DNA of 64,000 nt, taken from NCBI GenBank assembly GCA_030544215.1, contig JARZZO010000001.1, forward strand, positions 71,388,456 to 71,452,455, read 5' to 3'. Positions within the stretch are counted from its first letter, which is position 1; each line of letters starts with the position of its first letter. This DNA comes from Zantedeschia hybrid cultivar (taxonomy: Eukaryota > Streptophyta > Magnoliopsida > Alismatales > Araceae). Below the pieces are notes generated by a model. It was not told where the DNA came from and did no database searches. It saw only the letters and a program-made list of their open reading frames with translations. This document shows positions 49,001 to 61,000 of this stretch, one piece after another. Position numbers and translations under genes: made by a program.

Positions 49001-51444
49001 AAAAAAGGTTTAGGATGAACACTCTCTCTTCTAAATAAATACAAATCTTCAAAACTCAAGTTGAGTCTGCGCACCTGTCCTAGGCTCAAAAAATAAAAAG
49101 AATGTCTAAACAGCTCAAATAATCATGTCAAATCTTTGATAAAAATGGTGCCCATGACATACAAATCAAACTTAATAAAATTCTTTTTCAAAATAACTCT
49201 CGAGTCTGCACAGTTTTTCATAGATTCATTTCAAATATTTTTTTTTAAATAAATAGTAAATCAAATTGCACAAATCTTTTGAAATCACATCTCAAATACT
49301 CCATTTCATTCAAATAAAAAATCCATTTACAAAAAGGATCAAAATCCCTTCAAATTAAAAAATCAAATTACAAGATCAGTTGAGTCTGTACACCCATGCG
49401 TAGACTCAAACCCATTTTTACAAATCTTGTCCTTTTGAGATTTAAAGCTTCCACCATCTGAAAAGTCATTTGCTGCAAGCTCCTCCAACACCTTGAAAGT
49501 CTTGGAATTCCTTGCAACATCAGGAGGTCTCATCTTCATGGGAATTTCCCCTCAAAGCTCTTAAAAATTCTCTTTAACTTGAGTCTGCGCTTCAACCAAA
49601 TGACCAAACTCTCATCTCATGGCCCTCGAACCTGTGCTTATCTCCAAACCTATAAATCATCATAAAATAAATCAAGTCATCCAGTCAGAAATCTAACATA
49701 AAAATCCACAAAAGAAAAATCCACAATTCAGACTTGAGTCTGCGCACTTCTGCGCAGACTCATCCTTTAAATTCAGGAAAAATAAAAATCCAAGATCCCA
49801 TCAACTCCAAGATGATCTAAAGCTCTCCAAAATCAAATTCCTTCCTATAAATCAGGAAATCAAAGAAAAATACCAAGTTGTTCTTAAAAAATTCGAAAAA
49901 CCACCTAAAACAAGTTGGTGACAAATGAGTCTGCGCACTACTGCGCAGACTCAACCCTTAATTCATGAAATCTGAATTTTCACCCTTAAATCCTCTGCAA
50001 ATCAAACTCAAAACTTCAAATAAAAACTTTATACTCTCTAGAAGTCATAACATCAAATAAAGACTCAAATTGCCTTTGCAAAACATATAACATGTCCAAA
50101 ACAAATTGGTGACAAATGAGTCTGCGCAGCTCCTCAAATCAAGCCAAAACCTTAAAGATAAACCACATATTTTTCAAAAATAAAAAATCCAAACAAAATG
50201 CTAAGTTGCCCCTCATAAATATATAAAAAATACAAAAACCTGTTGGGTGACAAATGAGTCTGTGCACCCCTATGCAGACTCAACCCTTAATTGATAAAAC
50301 CTAAGTCTTTAACTTTTAAAACTCTGTAAATTGAACAAAAAACTATAAGATAAAACTATATACTTCTTATAAGTCAAAAAATCAAATAAAATCCAAATTT
50401 TCCCTTTGCAAAATAATATAAAAAATATTTAAAAGAGGTCTTACTTCAATTGAGTCTGCATACCTTACTGCAGACTCATCCTTCAAAACCTACAAATTCA
50501 AAACATAAAAAACATCAATCCCTGAAGCATTTTTCACTAAAATCAACTAAGAAAACATAAAAATATTTTTTCATACATTGCAAGTCAAACCCAAAACCTC
50601 TTCACTTCAAATCTGAAAAAACACAATAAATAATAATAATGAGATTTTCTTGTTAATAAAACACAACCAAAATTGACATTCAAATTCTAAATTATGATTT
50701 TTATAAAAATGTCATTCATCTCAATCAAAATACCATAAAAAAAGATTTCCACTCCTCTTGCCAATAAAAAATCAACTACATCAAGCATTTTCATCAATAA
50801 CAAATGAGTCTGCGCACCCTTGCGCAGACTCAACTTCATATTCATCTTCAAACATAAAAAACTCAAACGAATCTTCAATATACTCACACGTATCAATCCA
50901 AAAAGACTAAAAAATCTCTCTCATCATTATCCATTAATAAAAAAATCAAGAAATCAAGTCTTGTACCATGTTTTTCAAAAAATAATCAAATAAAATCAAA
51001 AGCCAGCTGAGTCTGCGCACCCCTGCGCAGACTCAACTCAAACAAAAAAATGGGTTTTAACTTAAATGTCAAAATGAAATTCATTCATTTTTCAAATGCA
51101 ATCTTGTATATTTTATTTATATCATTATTCTAATCTTCCGACGATTAATCAGGATTTTCTTCTTAGGATGATGTAATTAACGTTATTCCATTTATGGGTA
51201 GTGGGATCGGATCTAAGAACTACGCAATCATCTGATTGATTCAGATAAAGCGCATAAATATAAATTTAAATTAAAAATCAAGATCAGTACACCAAAAAAT
51301 GTACGACATACCTTTTTAACTGTTGCATCATACAGAGGGATCTGAATGGGTTGGATACAGTTTGCATGCTGGACAATCCATTGGTATATCCATTAACTCT
51401 CTCTCTCTCTATATATATATATATATGTATATATATATACACAC

Positions 51445-51487
<43 letters not shown>

Positions 51488-51658
51488 GAAATTGTTACAG
51501 TCCGCTGCCAGGGTTTCGTCTGCTGGCAGCGGGCTGTATCCCTGTTCATCATATTCAAATCTGATGGTAGTATTTAGAGAATTTTTTTTAAAAGAAGTTG
51601 TGGAATGGCCGGCACGAGGAGGGCGGAAAAATTGCCTCTGCGTGCCTGCACCTTGCAC

Positions 51659-51705
<47 letters not shown>

Positions 51706-52176
51706 ACAGTCCGCTGCCAGGGTTTTGTCTGCTGGCAGCGGGCTGTATCCCTGTTCATCATATTCAAATCTGATGGTAGTATTTAGATATTTTTTTAAAA
51801 AAAAGATGTGGAATGGCCGGCATGTGAAGGGCGGAAAAATTGCCTCTGCGTGCCTGCACCTTGAGCGTGGGTGCGCGGAGCGCCTCACTGCCCGCCAGCC
51901 GTCTGATCAAATGATCGGTTGGCCCTTTTTATTTTTTTGTAAAATTTTATTTAGCTCTCTCTCGCTCTGTCTCTCTCGCTCGCTCGCGCACCAGGCCTTA
52001 CCCTCCGTAAATTTTAGGCGGCGAAGGCACCACAACATCCCCTAAATAATAAGATTATATATATATATGCACACACAAACATGTATGCATATCTATGTGG
52101 TTAGAGGCATGAGGCGACCGGGGGGTCGCCTCAGCCTCAAATGCCTAGGTGATGGCCTAGGCGTTTGAGGCGATAA

Positions 52177-52208
<32 letters not shown>

Positions 52209-52411
52209 TCATATATTTATATAAAATGTCAAAAACACAATTAAAATCATACAGAATGACATATTGATTTACTCAAATTATCAAATATAACCAAATAATT
52301 TTAAATGAAGCTAATGGAAATCAAATCATTTAGATAAACATTAGACAGTGAGTGACAGAGAGTGAAACAGTGAGTGAGAGAGACATAGAGAGGGCTTTGG
52401 CCTTCTCCATA

Positions 52412-52463
<52 letters not shown>

Positions 52464-55400
52464 CTCTGGTCTCTCCATAGTTAAGAGAGAGTGAAAGAGA
52501 GCAAGACAGTGAGTGAGAGAGACAAAAAGAGGGGAAGGGGCAGAGAGTGAGGGAGATGGAGAGGCAGAGAGTAAGAGTGATAAAGCAAGAGAGAGGGATA
52601 GAGGGAGATAGTGAGGGCTTCGGCCCCTCCAACCAAAGAGAGAGAGAGATATATATATAGAGACAGAGAGCGAGAGTGAGAGACAAAGAGTGTGAGAGAG
52701 AGCAAGACAGAGGGATAGAGGGCTTTGGCCCCCTTCAACTAGAGAGCGAGAGAGAGGGAGATAGACAGGGCTTCGGCCCCCTTCAACTAGAGAGAGAGAG
52801 AGAGATACAGAGACAGAGAGAGAGAGTAAGAGTGAGAGATAGAGAGCGTGAGAGAGAGGACTTACCTGTCACCGCCGCCGGAGAAGCTGCCCGCCGTCGC
52901 CGGAGAAGCTTCCCGCTGCTGTCCACTTCCGTCCTTGCCGGGGGAGATAGTGGAGGGCTCGTGTCAGGGCAAACGTAGGGTTATGTTCAACTGGGGAGAG
53001 GGGGGTAGGTTTATAAAGGGGTAGGTTGGTGGATTTGTTTATGTATTGGGCCAGTTTAAGCCCCAAATGGATCGGACGGGCTACTTCTTACCGGCGGGGC
53101 ATGTTTGGGCTCGGTTTAAGGCATTCTGAGGCGCTGAAGGAGGCAAAGGCCTGCCTAGGCGAATGCCTGGGCGACTGAAGCGTTTCCTGCGATCGCCTAG
53201 GCGAAAAGCGGGAACGTGAGGTGCCATACCAGCGCCTCGCCTCACTTCGTCGTCTAGGCGTTCGCCTCGGGCGCCTTTGATAACATCGATGCATATGTAT
53301 GTATACATATGAAAGTGATACAGTCTACTCCTTTAGTTTTTTCCGCTGGCAGTGGAAACTAAAACTCCAAGGGATGGGAACAACCCTAGGGGCTAATGGA
53401 ATAATTTTCTATTTTTTGTTTATTTTGTTAATTTTTTTCACTGCCCGATCATAAAACTCAACTGTAGTCATCGATTGGTGCATGAATTTTTTTAATTTTT
53501 TAAAAAAAAGAAAAAAAGAAAAATATTCCATTAGCCCCTAGGATTGTTTCCATCCCTTGGGCTTTTAGTTTTCATTACTAATTAAGGGGTTTAAACCCCC
53601 AAAGGTGCCGTACGGCTAGACCTCTATCCACATAGTAACATTTCCTCTCAATCACACACACTCTCTCTCTCTCTCTCTCCTAGCAAAATAAGAATGGTTC
53701 CACCTACTCCAAAACCACATGATTTGATTTCTAATTTTCAATCTACTTTGTCAGTTTTTTCTTTCTCATTGTTAACTTAGAATAGCTACAAATAAATTTT
53801 TTTACAAATCTCATATCCAAATGTCACATATAAGGTGGTATCATGAATCACACTATATATACATGGCCTGTGGGTTCCATTGCCACTGGTGGCAAACTAA
53901 AACAGTTCCACCTACTCTAAAACTGCACGATTCAATCTCTGATTTTCAACCTACTTCGTCAATTTCTTAATAGTTGTTAACATAGCTGTAATAAAAAAAA
54001 TATTCAAATCTGACGTCAAATGTCACATATAAGGTGGTGTCATGAATGACACTATCTAAGCCATTCATTTGTGTTCATTGAATGCTTAAAAAATAAGCGC
54101 CAAAAGTGTAGGTTTTGGAATCCATGAATCGTTTGTTATTTCTCAGATGTTGAATTGTGGTTTTGGAGTAGGGGTCATTGTTATTATTTTGCTCTAGTGG
54201 CATTAATCCTCCTACCTATTTGTCTATCTATCTAGCCATTTACACACATATATGTATATATCAACTTTCTTTGGTTCATTATGTTAGTGCTTTGTCAAAT
54301 GAACCGGTTGAGATACCTCACCATCATGTTATACTTGCCATACTGAATGCATTTCTTTAATGTTGTAGGTGTACCCTGAAGGAAAAATGAGCCAATACAT
54401 GGCAAGCCTGAAGCCAGGTGACATGCTGGAAGTCAAAGGGTAAGCCACTCCATGAACCTTGTCTTATACGAAAAACTTGTGCAGTATAACTAAAACCAAT
54501 ATATTTTCTATATCATTCAGGCCAATTGAGAAGTTCAAATATAGCCCAAATATGAAAAAGCAGATTGGCATGGTATGTTGCAACTAATCTAGAAACTGAT
54601 TTTTTTTCCATTGGACTCGCTCGTAGTCGAGAAGTTACTTGGAAAAATACATATATTTGTTTCTGTAGTTTTTAAACTAACTAATGAGTTACTTGAGTAA
54701 ATATCTGCACTAACTAAAGAGTTACTTTTAGTAAATATTGCTTGCTACGAAGCTTTTTGCTTTGCTATGTTTCATGACTATCATATGAATAAAGGGTATG
54801 CTGAGTTTCGTTGACTGTTTTTGTACCAACTGCTAAGCAATCAAAGTTTGTCTTTGTAAATGATTGTTTGCCAGAAAGTGTTCGCAACTACTCAAATAAC
54901 TGACCATAGAAAGGAATGGGGATAAAATTTGTTACTATTCCTATAACAATCTTCTCAAAGGATAACTGTTGGAGGAAACTGTGTACTGGAAAAACAATCA
55001 CAAAATTTATGAGCACTCCTGTGTGTTGTGATTCCATATGTGAAGCGAACACATGGGTGTTTCATTCTTATCTGGGAACAGGTCATGAAATGTATAGCGT
55101 AGTTTTCTTCCCATGATATTTTGTTGGCTATGTTGAATTACTTACCCCATTTATCCATGTTTAGAAAAAAAGGACAAAGGGAGAGAATTTACTTACCCTT
55201 GATCTGTCCACTGATGGTGAAAGATGTTACACTAGACACATTCTTGTTATTGCTTTTGACACCCACCTGCCTCCTCCCTACCCCCCCCAACCCAACAACA
55301 ACAACAAAAAACCACCAGCCAACCAAAGTGGATCCACACTAACAGCTCAGCTCCTTGTAGTATGAACCTTGTGTACAAAAGTGGAGTCACTACTGTTGGA

Positions 55401-57924
55401 AATTTTTCATTTTCATGGAAACTTTACCTTTTATGTTTCTGAAATATGCAAAATGCCGAGTCTTGTCCAACTCATGGTACACAAGCATTTGCCTCATTAA
55501 AGCATTAACCTATCAATCTTTAGGTGAACCCAGTACCTGGATGTCCAATTCCTAAGGGTTGTGGACATAGCTTTCTATCAACGTGACTGTGTTGTGCTGA
55601 GGTCTAGTTGCAACTAATTGTTGTGGAAGGGAGGGGTTGCACACATGCACATATCTGCTAGCTGACAATGCTAGCATATGCAAGGTATCAGTTTATCCAT
55701 AAATGATTGTGGACCTTGTGTCAACTATTTGGCTATGATGTCTGAACTCTGAAGAGAATTACATATTCTCAAACTAATATGTTTCTTGACTAGAGAACTT
55801 CTCAGTTATTGAAGATTTTGTCACACTGGCTTTTCCTTATCATAATGTTGTACAAGACATTTTAATCTTTTTTGTCCCTGTGCCAGATTGCTGGTGGCAC
55901 TGGCATCACACCAATGCTGCAGATTATTACTACCATCCTGAAGAATCCAGATGACAACACACAGGTATATTTATCAGTTCTTGAAAACAGGATTGTAAAT
56001 CTTATTTGCTTAATTTCAAATTCAAGGTTTTACTTGAGCCAAACACATTATGTTGGAGAGCTAAATGTGGAAATGGAAAGGTTCCCTTCTCTTTGACTCA
56101 ATGGTAGTCTGCCTACTACTTAATTGATGTTTTTTTTATGATATAAGAGTAAACCCACGTGCCCAGCATCGAGTGCATCACCAGTACCCTGAGCTGTAGG
56201 CCCACCAAACGTCTCTCGGGCATAGCGCACCCCCCCAGCCCAGCGAAGTCTGTGGAGTCGGAACCCACGTGAACCCTGGGGTTTCGCCTTCCACTGGTGT
56301 CCGCAGATGGGAATCTATGTCGCAACCTCACAGTTGCCCATGAGATGCTTTTAACCAACTCTCCCACCCCCGAGGGACACTACTTACTTGACATTATCAT
56401 CACTATCTTTGCCATCTTTCCTCGGTACTTTGGCATTATCATCCATATCTTTGCCATCTTTCCTCAGCTAAGGCCCATTTTTCTAGTTGTTCCTTGCATT
56501 TATGTGGTCTATCCAGGTATCAACCCCCAATATTGTGCACGATAATCAGTAATCTTGTTCATAGTCAATGCCTTGTAATTGTTAATGAATTGTATTTGAT
56601 GCATCAAATTGGGCATCTCATTCCCATATATCCTTGTATTCTTCCATACATCACTATGTGTTCCTCTCTTTCCATTACTATCAGGCAGCAAGTGGCTCTT
56701 CTTCATGTTCTTGTAATAAAAAAGGATCAGTTTTTTTATCTTTTACACAAAAGTAGAAAATCTGTATTGTTTAGATCCCATGTAAACTTTAATTGAGAGA
56801 TATAGGCTCCACATTTCTCTTTGTTTGTTGTTTTTACCTGTTTGAAGAAGTGAAGTCACTCCCATTTTCTGTCATCATCATCTTCTTCTTCCTCCAGCAC
56901 ATGGCTAGCAACAGGCTGCAAGCACATGAGTGCGGCCCCTAGGTTGGTTGGCTCGGGGCCTTCAGTTGGTAACCGAAAGTCATGAGTTCAATTCCTCCAA
57001 GCGGTACATGATTGAATTGGGATCCCGCTAGCCTGTGTGCTTCCCCGTGGTAGGATACCCGAGGAGCATTCGACGTTCGAACTTCCCTCGGCACTCCACA
57101 ACTTGGACTGCACATGATTGCGGCTGGGGTGGGGTTCTTGTTAGTGGGACGTCGAGGTGAGTTTGACCTTGAAAATCCAAAAAAAAGGAGAGGCTGCAAG
57201 CACATTAGCAACAGACCAAGTCAATTTGGCTTCAGATCTGGTCAAGTGGATGGCTAACAAAGTTGTTGCCATCTGATCTCTTGGGGACATGGGGTTGATG
57301 TGATTTTCTTTTTTTTCTTTTTTTTTCCCCGGGTGTGTGTGTGTGGAGAAAGTTACTGTAGCTTTTAGAGAGAGAGCGAGAGAGCTATGTAGTCTGAGAC
57401 GAGAGGCGACCGAGGCGATCGGGGGGTCGCCTCAGCCTCAAACGCCTAGGCGATGGCCTAGGCGTTTGAGGCGACATTTTTTTTAAATTTTTTTATAATT
57501 TACTTATTATACAAAATAGCCAAATAATCATATAGAATGATATTTATTCACTCAAATTATCAAATATAACCATATAATTTGAGAGAGACAGAGAAGGAGG
57601 GAGTGCGAGAGAGAGAGAGAGAGCGGGAGAGAGAGAGAGAGAGAGCGGGAGAGACAGAGAAGGAGGGAGTGCGAGAGAGACAGAGAGAGCGGGAGAGACA
57701 GAGAAGGAGGGAGTGCGAGAGAGACAGAGAGAGCAGGAGAGAGAGAGAGAGAGCGAGAGAGATAGAGAGAGCGGGAGAGACAGAGAAGGAGGGAGTGCGA
57801 GAGAGACAGAGAGAGCGGGAGAGACAGAGAAGGAGGGAGAGACAGAGAAGGAGGGAGTGCGAGAGAGACAGAGAGAGCGGGAGAGACAGAGAAGGAGGGA
57901 GTGCGAGAGAGACAGAGAGAGCGG

Positions 57925-57958
<34 letters not shown>

Positions 57959-58032
57959 GAGAGCGGGAGAGAGAGAGAGAGAGAGCGGGAGAGACAGAGA
58001 AGGAGGGAGTGCGAGAGAGAGAGAGAGAGCGG

Positions 58033-58064
<32 letters not shown>

Positions 58065-61000
58065 GAGAGCGGGAGAGACAGAGAAGGAGGGAGTGCGAGA
58101 GAGACAGAGAGAGCGAGAGAGATAGAGAGAGCGGGAGAGACAGAGAAGGAGGGAGTGCGAGAGAGAGAGAGAGAGCGGGAGAGAGAGAGAGAGAGAGAGA
58201 GCGGGAGAGACAGAGAAGGAGGGAGTGCGAGAGAGACAGAGAGAGCGGGAGAGACTGAGAAGGAGGGAGTGCGAGAGAGACAGAGAGAGCGGGAGAGACA
58301 GAGAGAGCGGGAGAGATAGAGAAGGAGGGAGTGCGAGAGAGACAGAGAGAGCGGGAGAGAGAGAGAGAGAGAGCGAGAGAGACAGAGAGAGCGGGAGAGA
58401 GAGAGAGAGAGAGCGGGAGAGAGAGAGAGAGCGGGAGAGACAGAGAAGGAGGGAGTGCGAGAGAGACAGAGAGAGCGGGAGAGAGAGAGAGAGAGAGCGA
58501 GAGAGACAGAGAGAGCGGGAGAGACAGAGAAGGAGGGAGTGCGAGAGAGACAGAGAGAGCGGGAGAGAGAGAGAGAGAGCGAGAGAGACAGAGAGAGCGG
58601 GAGAGACAGAGAAGGAGGGAGTGCGAGAGAGACAGAGAGAGCGGGAGAGAGAGAGAGAGAGAGCGAGAGAGACAGAGAGAGCGGGAGAGACAGAGAGAGA
58701 GGGAGAGAGATACGACTTACCTGCCGTCGTCGTCGCCGTCGCCGTCGCCGGAGAAGTTCTCCGCTGCCGCCGGAGTCGGTTCCCGCCGATGCCCGCTCGT
58801 ATCCTTGCCGGAGGAGATCGCCTGCCGCTCGGCTCGTGTCGGGACGCAGTGAAATTAGGGTAACCGGTGGAGGGGGGAGGCTTATAACAGTGGGCGGGAG
58901 AGACAGTGGGCCGTGGGCTTCTTCGTAGCGGGCCGGTGGGCTCCAAACGAACCGGACTTGAGGCGCTAAAGGCGTGCGAGGCGCGCCTAGGCGAACGACT
59001 GGGCGAGCGAGGCGTTTCCGGCGATCGCCTAGGCGAAAACCAGGAAAGCGAGGTGCCGACCCCTCGCCTCGCCTCGCCTCGTCGCCTAGGCGAACGCCTC
59101 GCCCGCCTTTGATAACAGAGCGAGAGAGAGTAAAGCTTGTCTCCCTCTTAGAGTGAGGGAGACTATAGTCTAAAGATTGTCTTGTTTTCGATGATGTTAT
59201 TGTATATAAAACATGCCATTCTACATCGTTCAATTGCGCTCTTAATTGAACTGCTATGACTCTGGAATCTGGATCTTCTCTGGATTGAACTGCTAACAGT
59301 CTTGATCATCTTTTCTGAAAGCCAAACCATTTAACCTTGGTAAGTTCCATGGTTGATATTATATGTAAATAATCCCTTAAGTTTCTTCTTGGTTTGAAAA
59401 TAAAAGTTCCCTGTTGATTTGTTTATAGTCCTACATGATGTGGTATCATTTGGAACAATTTTTTTTTTTCCCCTTGATGGAGAGATTTCTGTGATCACTT
59501 TCCTTTTGGGATCACTAATTTATACTGAAGAAATTTATCATTCTTGTCCTTCAGGTATCACTGCTTTATGCTAATGTTTCTCCCGATGATATCTTATTGA
59601 AAGCAAAACTTGATCAGCTAGCAGCCAGCCATCCAAACCTAAAGGTAGTTGCCATTTTTTGAAGTGCTTAGTGAGTCACAATAATTTCACTGGCGGTACT
59701 GACATTTTTTTTTCCTGCCTTCTGGGGTGAAAACAAACAGATATTTTATACCGTAGATAATCCATCTCAAAATTGGAGAGGAGGTTCAGGCTACATATCC
59801 AAAGACATAATTTTGAAGGGATTGCCTGGTCCTGGAGATGACACTATGATACTTGTGAGTTTTTTTGAATGTTATGTTTCAAAAGATGGATACTCTTTCT
59901 CAAAGATGAAAAAACCATACACATTTATATACACTCATATCTGTAATGTCAAAACTATTCTTTCCATGGACATCCAGATGTTCCAGGTCTTAAATGCCTA
60001 CGGCTTCTGTCCAAACACAGCCTAATCCTTGGCTTAATGGGCTAATGTCTTAATGTCTTGCCAAACTGAGTGACAAATCTGCCTGGTCCCATTGTCTCAT
60101 CATCTGGACATGGAAAACAGCAGTTTTTCTGCCAGATGTGTACCAGTCTAAATTATGTTTTTTTATGTAATCAATTAACTGTAGTTTTTCCATTCATCAT
60201 TGTCATAAGTACGGTTATGAGGAAGAGGAGAGGGAAGAAGCGATGAAAAAAAGACATTTGGGCAGCGACTCACTTCATTGATGCAGTCATTGCCTAAATG
60301 TACACTCTTGATCGACAATAGTATTTCTAACTAACATTTGTTTTTGTCTGTACAGGTATGTGGTCCTCCGGGAATGATGAAGCACATATCTGGAGAGAAA
60401 GCCAAAGATTGGACACAAGGGGAGGTGAGGACTAGGAAGTGATATAATCCCTATCCTCTACTGTTCCTACCTTCCTACTTGCTTTTCCAGTTTAGCTAGC
60501 TTGATCTGGGTTTGGATTTGATATTCTCTTGGTTCATTAGAAAATTAGTCTGTTTCCTTCATTTTGGTTTATGAAGGGTAAAGCATGAAATGTGTTAGGT
60601 AGTTGATTCTTTTGTTATCTTGCAACACTTCACAAAAGAGAGGATGATACACAACTGGCACGTGGGTTCGGGCCTTCAGAAACACATATAGATGTTTTTT
60701 CTTATTTATCATGAACTCATGCATGGCTACATCTGCTATTTAACAGGCGTGTGTATTACTTTCTGTAAACCAGCTAAATTGTTTCTATGCTTGTACGATT
60801 AGAGAGTGAAGAATTGTTTCTTTGTTGGGGATGGGGAGTTTGATTTGCTTACTCCTATGATTAGTAGAGAACAATTCAAGTATTAGCAAACTCATTGAGG
60901 ATGTGAATGTGTTTGTGGACTAGGCATTCAAGTATCTTTTGGTAATTCAATCACAGCCACAGTGCCATGTGTCCAAAGGAAACCAAAATAAGCATCAATG

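Noticed and set aside
47581..51034. CRISPR-like reading of the palindrome tract
   Set aside because: Spacing is irregular (100-350 bp), the repeats are degenerate, and the context is a plant intron.
40449..51190. Possible paired ends: GACGATTAATCA and TGTAATTAAC phrases near 40460 and 51140
   Set aside because: The shared text is about 25 bases with a 20-base gap; no terminal repeat or target duplication supports a single 10-kb element.
57552..59233. Minus-strand open frames of 464 and 557 codons and plus-strand Glu/Arg frames
   Set aside because: They are translations of the GA/CT microsatellite array inside element B; composition alone keeps them open and there is no conserved domain.
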